Assembly (NCBI GenBank): GCA_025453505.1
Contig: JALOQG010000035.1
Location: 1 to 15,164, forward strand
Source of the DNA: Myxococcota bacterium
GTDB lineage: Bacteria; Myxococcota_A; UBA9160; PR03
Direction: 5' to 3'
Length of the DNA stretch: 15,164 nt
Positions 6,846 through 13,947 of this stretch are shown in pieces. Position 1 is the stretch's first letter. Each line of letters begins with the position of its first letter. The translations under genes were made by a program, and so were the position numbers. The notes under the pieces are model-generated. The model saw nothing but the letters and a program-made list of their open reading frames with translations. It was not told where the DNA came from and ran no database searches.

Positions 6846-8168
6846 ATGAAGGATCGAGGAAGACGTCTCCACGGCATCGAGATCCTCGGCATCGCAGTAC
6901 TCGCGAGCGCGCTGGCGCTGACGACGGCGCGAGCCATCGGCATCGAGGACGTCGTCGACGGTGGCAACACCTATGCGTGGCAGGAGGTGGCGCTACCCGG
7001 GACGATCTGCGGCAACGGTTCGCAGTACCGCTTCTACGTCTACGACTCTCCGACTTCGAACAACATGCTCATGCTCTTCGAAGGCGGCGGTGCGTGCTGG
7101 GACTACGACACGTGCAGTGGCCGTGCCGGCATCCTGGGTGCGGCGCATCCGAACGGCATCCCGGCCAACTACATCCAGGAGTTCCAGCCGAAGTACGTCT
7201 CTCCGCTGTTGAACGGCGCGGATCCCGGAATTCCGCTGCGAGCCAAGAAGGACCTCGCGACCAAGGGCTACGACATGGTCTACATGCCGTACTGCACGGG
7301 CGACGTGCACATCGGCAACGCCGTCGTCACCTATTCGGACCCGACCGGCGCGAACCCGCCGCTCACCTGGCGCCACAACGGCTACAACAACACGATCGCC
7401 GCGCTCAACCACCTGCGCACTCGCTTCCCGAGCATCAACAAGCTGCTCGTGACGGGCTTCAGCGCCGGCGGCGTGGCGTCGCACGCCGGCTACTACTTCG
7501 CGCGTCGCACCCTGCTTCCGGCCAAGGGCTACATGCTCAACGACTCGGGTCCGACCTTCCCGGCGCCCAACGCCACCTACAAGTCGCGCCCGCTCCACGA
7601 CCTGATCAAGGTGACCTGGAACCTGCCGTCCGTGTACGGCCTGCTGCCGGCCACGTTCAACGCGAACGACCTCGGCACGATGACCGACATGCTCGCGCGC
7701 GAATTCCCCAATGATCAGCTCGCCTACACCGGCTACTCGAGCGACTACAACTTCTCGCGCTTCTCGTACGAACGCTTCTACCCCAACATGACGCAGGCCA
7801 ACGTGCTGGCCTACTGGCGCGCGGACCAGACGAACTTCATCAACAAGATGAAGACCTACCCGAGGTTCAGCTATCACGTGCCGTGGCACCGGCCGATCAA
7901 CGCCAGCCACTGCTCGTCGATCATCACTTTGATCGGGAGCCACTCGTGTCCGACGGTGCGGAAGAAGAAGGGCTTCGAGATCTTCGAGCTGCCGTGGTCG
8001 CAGACCTGGAAATGTCCGAGCGGGAACGTGCCGTTCGACACCTTCCTCACGAACTGGCTGAACAACAACCAGGTGATCCGCGCGGTCGAGCCCGAGAACA
8101 ACTTCAACAACGAAGACCCGGGCATGAGCATCGTCGCGCCGCTCATCAACGACGCGCTCGACGGCTGA
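6846..8168 (+). CDS. Secreted pectin acetylesterase / Notum-like serine hydrolase
   Basis: The product is 440 residues from the ATG at 6846, chosen because GGGAGGG lies 8 bases upstream and a signal peptide follows directly; an in-frame ATG at 6750 would put 32 non-signal residues in front. Residues 1-30 form a signal peptide (basic start, hydrophobic core IEILGIAVLASALAL, cleavage after ARA). The oxyanion-region motif FEGGGACWDYDTC is at 78-90 and the nucleophile elbow GFSAGG puts Ser206 as catalytic. By comparison with Notum (Ser, Asp and His spaced about 108 and 49), D300 in YSSDYNF and H355 in NASHCS are the likely acid and base. Several cysteines (55, 84, 90, 150, 356, 368, 390) suggest disulfides of an exported protein. 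Family members remove acetyl or acyl groups from pectin, other polysaccharides or lipidated proteins; the bacterial substrate here is unknown. Confidence 0.9.
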   Translation: MKDRGRRLHGIEILGIAVLASALALTTARAIGIEDVVDGGNTYAWQEVALPGTICGNGSQYRFYVYDSPTSNNMLMLFEGGGACWDYDTCSGRAGILGAAHPNGIPANYIQEFQPKYVSPLLNGADPGIPLRAKKDLATKGYDMVYMPYCTGDVHIGNAVVTYSDPTGANPPLTWRHNGYNNTIAALNHLRTRFPSINKLLVTGFSAGGVASHAGYYFARRTLLPAKGYMLNDSGPTFPAPNATYKSRPLHDLIKVTWNLPSVYGLLPATFNANDLGTMTDMLAREFPNDQLAYTGYSSDYNFSRFSYERFYPNMTQANVLAYWRADQTNFINKMKTYPRFSYHVPWHRPINASHCSSIITLIGSHSCPTVRKKKGFEIFELPWSQTWKCPSGNVPFDTFLTNWLNNNQVIRAVEPENNFNNEDPGMSIVAPLINDALDG

Positions 8169-8194
8169 GGCATCGGGTCGACACGGATCCGGGG

Positions 8195-8914
8195 TTGGAT
8201 CGGGAACCGGGGCCGGAGGTCCGCAAGGGCCTCCGGCTCCTCTTCGCGCTCGCGCTCGCGATCGCGGCGCCCGCGTCCGCGGAGCCGGGAGCGGGTCCGC
8301 TCGGGATCGCCGAGCCGCGCCTGCCAGAGCCCTACACGCTCGAGCAGCGCTTTCTCCAAGCGGCGCGCGAGGGCGATCGCGCGACGCTCGAACTCGCGCT
8401 CGCGCGCGGCGTGGCGCCGACGGCCCGCGACGATCTCGGGCGCTCCTCGCTCCTGCTCGCAACGCACGACGCCGGCTCCTTCGAGATCGTTCGCTTCCTG
8501 CACGGAAAGGGCGTCCCGCTGGACGAGCCCGACATCGGCGGCCGCGCGGCGCTCTCCTGGGCCGCCGCCGACGGGCGCGAGGAGATCGCGCGCTGGCTGA
8601 TCGAGCAAGGGGCGCAGGTCGATCGCCGCGACGTCGAGGGCCGGACGCCGCTCTTCCACGCCGCGGCGGCCGGACACGCTTCGATCGCGACGCTGTTGCT
8701 CGATCGCGGCGCGAACCCGAACGCCGCGGACCGCTTCGGCGACACTGCCCTGATTCTCGTCTGCGCGCGCGGCCAGCAAGCCATGGCGACGCTGCTGCTC
8801 GCGCGCGGCGCCGATCCGTCGCTGCGCAACCAGGAGGGCAAGACGGCGGCGGATCGTGCGGCGCCGGACGCGGCCGTGTGTCGCAGCGCGGGCGCGCTCC
8901 AGTCGCCGCGTTGA
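8195..8914 (+). CDS. Exported ankyrin-repeat protein
   Basis: The 239-residue product is read from TTG at 8195, the only start codon that keeps the signal peptide and lies after the previous stop; no strong ribosome-binding site is visible, so the start is uncertain. Residues 9-29 form a signal sequence (VRKGLRLLFALALAIAAPASA), placing the protein in the periplasm or beyond. About five ankyrin repeats follow, near 49-80, 81-115, 116-148, 149-181 and 182-214, with clear repeat cores such as GRTPLFHAAAAGH and TLLLDRGANPN. A partial repeat ends the protein. Such repeats bind other proteins; no catalytic domain is seen. It is 26 bases after the hydrolase gene and overlaps or touches lnt, so the three may share a transcript. 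Periplasmic ankyrin proteins are known in proteobacteria, but the partner of this one cannot be named. Confidence 0.85.
   Translation: MDREPGPEVRKGLRLLFALALAIAAPASAEPGAGPLGIAEPRLPEPYTLEQRFLQAAREGDRATLELALARGVAPTARDDLGRSSLLLATHDAGSFEIVRFLHGKGVPLDEPDIGGRAALSWAAADGREEIARWLIEQGAQVDRRDVEGRTPLFHAAAAGHASIATLLLDRGANPNAADRFGDTALILVCARGQQAMATLLLARGADPSLRNQEGKTAADRAAPDAAVCRSAGALQSPR
8212..8237 (+). other. Strong hairpin with GCAA tetraloop in the ankyrin gene leader
   Basis: Bases 8212-8222 pair with 8227-8237 over 11 positions, ten Watson-Crick and one T-G, around a GCAA (GNRA-type) loop. It lies in the first codons after the proposed TTG start, at the junction between the basic region and hydrophobic core of the signal peptide. 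There is no T-run after it, so it is not a typical intrinsic terminator. It could slow translation or attenuate transcription after the hydrolase gene, or be chance in G+C-rich coding sequence. Confidence 0.4.
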
Positions 8915-10401
8915 CGGCCCGCACCTTCGCGTGCGCGGTGCTCGGTGGCGCGCTCTTCTGTCTCGGCTACGCCGGATACGGCCTCTGGCCGTTCGCGCTC
9001 GTCGCGTGGGTTCCGCTCTGGATCGCGATCGATTCCGCGCGTTCCCGTCGCGGCGCTGCGCTCGCCGGATTCGTGTTCGGCTGGACCGCGCACGCGGGGG
9101 GATTCAGCTGGTTGTGGCGCCTCGTCGACGTCTTCTTCGCCGGTCAGGTCGCGCTCGGTGCGACGCTCTGGTTCTCGCACTCGATCTGGTTCGCGTCCGG
9201 CTGGGCGCTCTACGCGCTCCTCTACGCTGGCGCGCGCGAGCGCGGCTGGCCGGTCGCGCTCGGGGGCGTCGCGCCGCTGCTCGCGGTCGAGTGGCTGTGG
9301 CCGTCGCTCTTCCCCGTTCACCTCGGCGATGCGCTCGTCGAGCGGACGGCGTGGATCCAGATCGCCGATCTCGGCGGTCCGCTGCTGGTCAGCGCACTCG
9401 CGATCGCCGCAAACGTCGCAGCGTTCGAGGCGTGGCGCTGGCTGCGCGGCGCGAGATCGAAGCCGCTCGCGATCTGGGTCGCGGTGGCGGGGGCCTTCGT
9501 CTTCGCCTCGGCGTACGGCGTCGTGCGCGCCGCGGCGATCGAGCGGGCGATCGCGCAGGCCCCGGCGCTCCGTGTCGGCATCGTGCAGGCGAACCTCGAT
9601 CCGCTCGACAAGCGCCGCGACCCGGAGCGCGTGCACGCGATCCACCTCGCGCTGTCGCGCGCGTTGCTCGCGGAGGAGTCGGTGGACCTTCTGGTGTGGC
9701 CCGAAACGGTCTACACGCGGGGCATCCGGGGCCCGCTGCCAGTGGCCGGCCGCCCGATCCGTTCGGATCTGGACGTGCCGCTGCTCTTCGGCGCGGCGTC
9801 GCTGCGCACGGAGTCGGGGCGCTCGCTGACGTACAACTCCGCGTTCCTGATCGGCCCCGACGGCTCGATCCGCGACGGCTACGACAAGAACCTGCTCGTG
9901 CCGTTCGCGGAGCGGCTTCCGCTCGCGGGGTGGACGGAGCGCTGGCTCCCGCACGCGCGCGATTTCGGAGCCGCGCAGACCACTCCGTCGCTGCGCCTCG
10001 GCGCCTTTCGCATCGCGACACCGATCTGCTACGAGACGGTCGTCCCCGGCTTCGTGCGCCGCATGGTGCGCGAGGGCGACGCGAACCTGATCGTCAGCCT
10101 CGCCAACGACGGCTGGTTCGGCGATTCGCAGGAGCCGTGGCTGCATCTCGCGCTGGCCCGCTTCCGTGCCGTCGAGCAGAGGCGCTTCGTCGTTCGCGCG
10201 ACCAACAGCGGCGTCTCGGCGGTGATCGACCCGCTCGGTCGCGTGCTCCAGCAGACGCCGCTGCTCGAGTCCACGACGCTGCGTGCGAGCGTCCATGCGC
10301 TGGACGTCGATTCGCCGTATCGGCGATTCGGCGACTGGCCGGGCTGGATCGCGGTCGCGGCCGTCGCGTCGATGCTCGCCGCGCCGCGGAGGGCCGTCTA
10401 G
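8878..10401 (+). CDS. lnt: Apolipoprotein N-acyltransferase Lnt
   Basis: Lnt adds the third acyl chain, taken from phospholipid, to the N-terminal cysteine of lipoproteins in the inner membrane. The 507-residue product (from GTG at 8878) has about six N-terminal membrane helices up to residue 220, a periplasmic nitrilase-like domain from about 231 to 478, and a final helix near 488-502. The catalytic triad is visible: E276 in LLVWPETVYT, K337 in DGYDKNLLVPFAERLP and C384 in TPICYE, equivalent to E. coli E267, K335 and C387. The family segments LIVSLANDGWFGDS and RATNSGVSAVIDP are also present. A TTG at 8911 overlaps the ankyrin stop as TTGA and is an alternative start that still keeps the first helix; neither start has a clear ribosome-binding site. 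It converges with the DUF2007 gene 25 bases away. Its presence supports a diderm cell wall. Confidence 0.97.
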   Translation: MSQRGRAPVAALTARTFACAVLGGALFCLGYAGYGLWPFALVAWVPLWIAIDSARSRRGAALAGFVFGWTAHAGGFSWLWRLVDVFFAGQVALGATLWFSHSIWFASGWALYALLYAGARERGWPVALGGVAPLLAVEWLWPSLFPVHLGDALVERTAWIQIADLGGPLLVSALAIAANVAAFEAWRWLRGARSKPLAIWVAVAGAFVFASAYGVVRAAAIERAIAQAPALRVGIVQANLDPLDKRRDPERVHAIHLALSRALLAEESVDLLVWPETVYTRGIRGPLPVAGRPIRSDLDVPLLFGAASLRTESGRSLTYNSAFLIGPDGSIRDGYDKNLLVPFAERLPLAGWTERWLPHARDFGAAQTTPSLRLGAFRIATPICYETVVPGFVRRMVREGDANLIVSLANDGWFGDSQEPWLHLALARFRAVEQRRFVVRATNSGVSAVIDPLGRVLQQTPLLESTTLRASVHALDVDSPYRRFGDWPGWIAVAAVASMLAAPRRAV

Positions 10402-10414
10402 CCGGACACGCGCT

Positions 10415-10426
10415 CGGACCGGTCCG
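10415..10426. other. Perfect 12-bp palindrome between convergent genes
   Basis: The sequence CGGACCGGTCCG lies between the lnt stop (10399-10401) and the stop of the minus-strand DUF2007 gene (10427-10429). It could form a short hairpin in either transcript, but the stem is at most 4-5 pairs and there is no T-run on either side, so it is a weak candidate for a bidirectional terminator. Confidence 0.25.
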
Positions 10427-10891
10427 TCAGCGCGACTCCGCGACCCACATTGCGCCGCAGCCGCGGCACCAGCGGCGCACGCGCCGGTGGCGGCGCGGGA
10501 CGAGCACGCCGAGCAGGAAGAACACTCCCATCGAGAGCCACGCGAGCGCGGGGACGCGATCGGTGCGCTGCACGGTCGCCGTCGCCGAAGAGCCGCAGCG
10601 CGGGCACAGCTCGTCGTCGGGTGCGGGCAGTACCGCTTCGGGAACTCCCTCGAGTGCGGGCGAGTGATCGAGCGCCAGCAGCGTGCGCGCGCGCTCCGCG
10701 TCCTCGGGCCGCACGGCGACCTTGACCCCGCCGACGGCGCCCGCGACGTGGAACTGCACGCCGATCTGCTCGGCGTCGAGGACGAAGGCCTCGATGCCGT
10801 CCGCCTCGAGCAGCGTCCGCGCGATGTGCGCTTCGTGCGCGAACCAGGTCACGAGCACGATCTCGAAGCCGCTCTGACGCTTCGGGAACAT
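10427..10891 (-). CDS. DUF2007 domain membrane protein with split zinc ribbon
   Basis: The 154-residue product starts with a DUF2007 (putative signal-transducing) domain at about 10-75: a beta-strand EIVLVTW, the helix EAHIARTLLEADGIEAFVLD, and the later segment GGVKVAVRPEDAERARTLL. A CPRCG at 96-100 and a CRGCG at 142-146 (Cys 96, 99, 142, 145) can form a zinc ribbon. Between them lies a short hydrophobic helix at about 115-131 (ALAWLSMGVFFLLGVLV), so the two metal-binding halves flank a membrane segment or hairpin. No enzymatic motif is seen and the function is unknown; DUF2007 proteins often appear as small regulatory or accessory proteins. It reads on the same strand as the MOSC gene, whose stop is 46 bases upstream, and may be in an operon with it. 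Confidence 0.85.
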   Translation of the reverse strand: MFPKRQSGFEIVLVTWFAHEAHIARTLLEADGIEAFVLDAEQIGVQFHVAGAVGGVKVAVRPEDAERARTLLALDHSPALEGVPEAVLPAPDDELCPRCGSSATATVQRTDRVPALAWLSMGVFFLLGVLVPRRHRRVRRWCRGCGAMWVAESR

Positions 10892-10937
10892 GCCGGCAGG
10901 ATAGGCGTCGTGCGCGGCGCGGCGAGCGCCCCGGCGC

Positions 10938-11576
10938 TCAGCCGTCGAGCTTGGCGCGGAAGTGGTCGCGCCACGCCTCCGACAGCGCCGGCAGCGCGAT
11001 CAAGCGGGCGATCTGGTCGCGGTCGGGCGTGTCGGCGCCGTGGATCCGGTTGGCCTCGGCGATCGAGATGCGGTCGCCCGTCGCGGCGACGAGCTCGATC
11101 GCGTCGCCCGTGCGCAGCTCGCCCTCGCGCGTCACGCCGAGATAGAAGCCGCTGCGTCCGCTGCGCAGGAACTGCTTCACGATCGCCGGCCGCTCGAAGC
11201 GTACGCCGAGCTTGAAGCAGGGGATGCGCGGTTGCGTGATCACGAACTCCGCGCTGCCGCAGCGGAGCCGGTCGCCGATGCACACGTCCGTCTCGACGAG
11301 GCCTCGCGTCGTCAGGTTCTCGCCGAATGAGCCCCACGCGAGCGTGTCCACGCCGAGTTCACGCTGCCAGGCGGCGTAGTGTTCGGAGGGATAGGCGTAG
11401 ACGGCCTTGTCACGGCCGCCGTGTACGCTGAGGTCGGACTGCCCGTCGCCGTCGAGATTGAAGGTGCGGACCGCTACGGCGCCGGCGACGGGATCCTTGA
11501 AGATGGACGTGCGGACGAGCTTGCCGCGCCATGCGACGTCGCGCGGCCGCCCGACGTGGACGGAGAGGATCTGCAT
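10938..11576 (-). CDS. MOSC domain protein, YiiM-like
   Basis: The 212-residue product from ATG at 11576 begins MQILSVHVGRP, the usual YiiM-type start; the open frame further upstream is Arg-rich shadow sequence. Family segments are DLSVHGGRDKAVYAYPSEHY at 48-67, SFGENLTTRGLVETDVCIGD at 83-102 and the cysteine motif QPRIPCFKL with C120. C120 corresponds to the conserved MOSC cysteine thought to bind the molybdenum cofactor. The C-terminal part from about 168 (ISIAEANRIHG to the end) fits the YiiM three-helix domain. E. coli YiiM is a molybdenum enzyme that reduces N-hydroxylated purines and so detoxifies base analogues; the same activity here is inferred by family. The gene diverges across a 77-base gap from a DNA glycosylase gene. 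Its ribosome-binding site is weak. Confidence 0.93.
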   Translation of the reverse strand: MQILSVHVGRPRDVAWRGKLVRTSIFKDPVAGAVAVRTFNLDGDGQSDLSVHGGRDKAVYAYPSEHYAAWQRELGVDTLAWGSFGENLTTRGLVETDVCIGDRLRCGSAEFVITQPRIPCFKLGVRFERPAIVKQFLRSGRSGFYLGVTREGELRTGDAIELVAATGDRISIAEANRIHGADTPDRDQIARLIALPALSEAWRDHFRAKLDG

Positions 11577-11653
11577 CGCGCGAGGATCGCGGTGCGGAAC
11601 GGCCCGGGCAAGCGCGTCCCGACCGCGCGGAGGCGGGCTACCGTCGGCGCGTC
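11577..11653. promoter_or_regulatory. Divergent intergenic region between MOSC and DNA glycosylase genes
   Basis: This 77-base gap must hold the start signals for both divergent genes if they are not read from elsewhere. It is G+C-rich. No clear -35/-10 pair was found on either strand. A GGAGG at 11629-11633 is about 20 bases from the glycosylase GTG, too far to be its normal ribosome-binding site. No inverted repeat suggesting an operator was seen. Confidence 0.3.
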
Positions 11654-12304
11654 GTGAAGCCGTCCCGCCCCGCAACGTCCGCCTACGCGCGCCGCGCCGT
11701 CGCGCACCTGCGCGACGCCGATCCCGTGCTCGCGCGCGTGATCGACGCCGCCGGGCCGCTGCGCCTCGAGCAGAAGCAGACGACGAGTCTCTTCGCCGCG
11801 CTCGCCGAGTCGATCGTCCATCAGCAGTTGAACGGCCGGGCGGCCGCGACGATCCACGCTCGTGTCTGCGCGCTGTTTCCGCGCGCGCAGGACGGCCCGA
11901 CGCCGGCGCAGATCCTGCGCGCACCCGACGAGAAGCTGCGCGGCGCCGGTCTCTCCGCCGCGAAGCTGCTCGCGATCCGCGATCTCGCGCTCAAAGCGAA
12001 GGAGGGCGCGATCCCGAGCCTCGAAGAAGCTCGCGGTCTCGACGACGCGGAGTTGATCGAGCGTCTCACGGCCGTGCGCGGGATCGGAACCTGGACGGTG
12101 CAGATGCTGCTGATGTTCCGGCTCGGGCGCCCGGACGTGCTGCCGATCGACGACTACGGCGTCCGCAAGGGCTTCCAGATCGCGTACCGCAAGCGCGCGC
12201 TGCCGGCGCCGAAGGACGTCGCGAAGCACGGCGCGCGCTGGGCGCCGCATCGCAGCGCGGCGAGCTGGTATCTGTGGCGCGCCACGGAACTCGACGCGCT
12301 ATAG
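11654..12304 (+). CDS. HhH-GPD DNA glycosylase, AlkA-like 3-methyladenine DNA glycosylase II
   Basis: The 216-residue product from GTG at 11654 matches short AlkA-type base-excision repair enzymes, which cut alkylated purines from DNA. The segment SIVHQQLNGRAAATI at 53-67 is the conserved start of the HhH-GPD fold. The helix-hairpin-helix is LTAVRGIGTWTVQMLL at 138-153, and the catalytic aspartate is D167 in DVLPIDDYGVRKG, corresponding to E. coli AlkA D238. It lacks the N-terminal beta-domain of E. coli AlkA, as many bacterial homologues do. The in-frame sequence upstream is Arg-rich shadow, and there is no good ribosome-binding site, so the GTG is the best rather than a certain start. The last codon CTA and stop TAG form a 6-base palindrome shared with the end of the convergent gene. 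Confidence 0.93.
   Translation: MKPSRPATSAYARRAVAHLRDADPVLARVIDAAGPLRLEQKQTTSLFAALAESIVHQQLNGRAAATIHARVCALFPRAQDGPTPAQILRAPDEKLRGAGLSAAKLLAIRDLALKAKEGAIPSLEEARGLDDAELIERLTAVRGIGTWTVQMLLMFRLGRPDVLPIDDYGVRKGFQIAYRKRALPAPKDVAKHGARWAPHRSAASWYLWRATELDAL
12299..12304. other. Palindrome CTATAG carrying the stop codons of two convergent genes
   Basis: On the plus strand CTA TAG is the last leucine codon and stop of the DNA glycosylase. On the minus strand the same six bases read CTA TAG as the last leucine codon and stop of the CopD-like gene. The two genes therefore overlap by exactly these six bases with no room for a terminator between them. Confidence 0.9.
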
Positions 12305-12748
12305 CGTCGCGCCGGTCCGGATCGCGACGCCGAGCACGAGGAAGACGAGCCCGAGCAGCGTGACCAGCGCGATGTGCACGGCGAGGAAACGCAGGTTGCC
12401 GGGCCCCAGATTCGGGATCAGGCGCAGGCGCGCATGGAGCGCGAGCAGCATCGTCAGGCCCAGCGTCGCGAGCTTCGCGAGCACGAGTCGCTCCTGCGGC
12501 GAGTCGGGTGAGAACCAGCTCGCGACGTCGGGGGCCCAGCGCAGCGCGAGCAGGATTCCCGTCACCACCTGGAGCAGCAGCGCGGGGATGCCGATGCGCT
12601 CGAAGCCCGCCTCGAAGTCGCGCACGATGGCCGGATCTCGCGCGCGGAGCGCTCGCGGCAGGACGGCGAACGAGAGCACGAGGTGTCCGCCGACCCAGAC
12701 GCTGGCGCCGAGCAGATGCAGTGCGACGAGCACGCTGTAATCGTTCAA
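12299..12748 (-). CDS. CopD-like four-helix membrane protein
   Basis: The 149-residue product starts at TTG 12748, which overlaps the preceding CoA-transferase stop as TTGA and follows a GGAG about 10 bases upstream. Four hydrophobic segments lie near 5-30, 53-71, 88-108 and 122-143. The N-terminal motif ALHLLGASVWVGGHL at 9-23 is typical of CopD-type and related small membrane proteins; H11, H22, H105 and H125 are candidates for haem or metal ligands. CopD-family proteins are linked to copper uptake or handling, and small relatives often have unclear roles, so the name is by similarity of layout only. Coupling to a CaiB/BaiF gene gives no obvious functional link. Its C-terminus overlaps the glycosylase gene by 6 bases in the convergent direction. 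Confidence 0.82.
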   Translation of the reverse strand: MNDYSVLVALHLLGASVWVGGHLVLSFAVLPRALRARDPAIVRDFEAGFERIGIPALLLQVVTGILLALRWAPDVASWFSPDSPQERLVLAKLATLGLTMLLALHARLRLIPNLGPGNLRFLAVHIALVTLLGLVFLVLGVAIRTGATL

Positions 12749-13947
12749 GGGGAAGTGTCTCCGGGCAGCACCACGATTCCGTCGGCCGCCAGGTTCCGGC
12801 GCGCGTCGGCATCGTAGCCGAGTTCCGCGAGCACCTCCGCCGTGTGTTCGCCGTGCAGCGGCGGAGGGACGCGAACCTGTGTCGGGGTCCGGTCGAAACG
12901 CGCCGCCGGCTTCGCCTGGCGGATGCGGCCCACCGCCGGGTGCTCGAGCTCGAACACCGCGTCGTTGTGGAGGACCTGCGGATCTTCGAGCGCCTGTTCG
13001 AGCGTGTTCACGGGTCCGACGGGTACGTCTTCGGCGATCATCCGCGCGAGGATCTCTCGCGTCGGCCACTTGCGGAACTCGTCGTAGAGGATCTGGCCGA
13101 GGAGCTCCGCGTTCTTTGCGCGCTCGAAGAGCTGGAAGCGGGGATCCTCGCAGAGGTCGGGCCGGTTCAAGGCACGGAACACGCCGTGCATTTCGGAGTC
13201 GCTGGCCGCGAAGTAGATCAGGTGTCCGTCCGCCGTCTCGGTGAGGCGGTAGAGTTCGTAGAGAGTCGGACCCGGCTGCACGTCGTCGCCGATCATCGTG
13301 TGCGCCATCATGCCGTCGGGCCACAGGAAGGCGAGCGCGACGTCGATCATCGCGACGCGCACGTGCTGGCCGCCGGCGCCGCGCTCGCGCGCGAAGAGCG
13401 CGGCCGTGATCGCCTGCGCGACGGTGTACGCGCTGGCCTTGTCCACGACGACGTGGCGGATCAGGTCCGGGATCGGCACGTCGGGATTCTTCTGGATCGC
13501 GACGTGGCCGGTGATGCCCTGCAGGATCGGGTCGTAGACGCGGCGATCGCTGTACGGGCCCGTCTCGCCGAAGCCGCTGATCGACACGTAGACGAGATCG
13601 GGACGCACGCGTCGCAGGTCCGCCTCGCCGATGCCGAGTCGCTCGCAGGCGCCGGGACGGAAGTTCTGCACGAACACGTCGGCGCGCTTCACGAGTTCGA
13701 AGAGGATCTCGCGTCCCTTCGGCGTACGCAGGTCGATCGCCGCACTGCGCTTGCCGCGATTGCCGTTCGCGAAGAAGGCGCCCATGCCGCCGCGCCGGAA
13801 CGGCGCGAGGCGCATCAGGTCGCCGAGGCCGGGCGGCTCGATCTTGATCACGTCGGCGCCCTGGTCGGCGAGCATCATCGTGGCGAGCGGTCCGGCGAGG
13901 ATCGCCGAGACGTCGACGACGCGGATTCCTTCGAGCGGACCGGGCAT
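12745..13947 (-). CDS. CaiB/BaiF family (type III) CoA-transferase
   Basis: The 400-residue product is of normal length for family III CoA-transferases, which move CoA between carboxylic acids in the cytoplasm (some relatives are racemases). The N-terminal segment GIRVVDVSAILAGPLATMMLADQGADVIKIEPP at 7-39 is the family signature. FVQNFRPGACERLG at 92-105, SISGFGETGPY at 122-132 and YDPILQGITG at 138-147 follow. D169 in VVVDKASAYTVAQAI aligns with the catalytic aspartate 169 of formyl-CoA transferase. The start at ATG 13947 is fixed by a perfect AAGGAGGT four bases upstream; an ATG at 13962 would place that site inside the protein. It diverges from the luciferase-like gene and overlaps the CopD-like gene. 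Substrate acids cannot be read from sequence; catabolism of fatty, bile-type or branched acids is a guess from the adjoining oxidoreductase. Confidence 0.95.
   Translation of the reverse strand: MPGPLEGIRVVDVSAILAGPLATMMLADQGADVIKIEPPGLGDLMRLAPFRRGGMGAFFANGNRGKRSAAIDLRTPKGREILFELVKRADVFVQNFRPGACERLGIGEADLRRVRPDLVYVSISGFGETGPYSDRRVYDPILQGITGHVAIQKNPDVPIPDLIRHVVVDKASAYTVAQAITAALFARERGAGGQHVRVAMIDVALAFLWPDGMMAHTMIGDDVQPGPTLYELYRLTETADGHLIYFAASDSEMHGVFRALNRPDLCEDPRFQLFERAKNAELLGQILYDEFRKWPTREILARMIAEDVPVGPVNTLEQALEDPQVLHNDAVFELEHPAVGRIRQAKPAARFDRTPTQVRVPPPLHGEHTAEVLAELGYDADARRNLAADGIVVLPGDTSP

Noticed and set aside
8332..10296. 654-residue open frame on the minus strand
   Set aside because: It is an Arg/Glu/Asp-rich shadow opposite the ankyrin and lnt genes.
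10402..10426. Bidirectional intrinsic terminator between lnt and the DUF2007 gene
   Set aside because: The 12-bp palindrome leaves only a 4-5 pair stem once a loop is allowed, and neither strand has a T-run, so it is recorded only as a palindrome.
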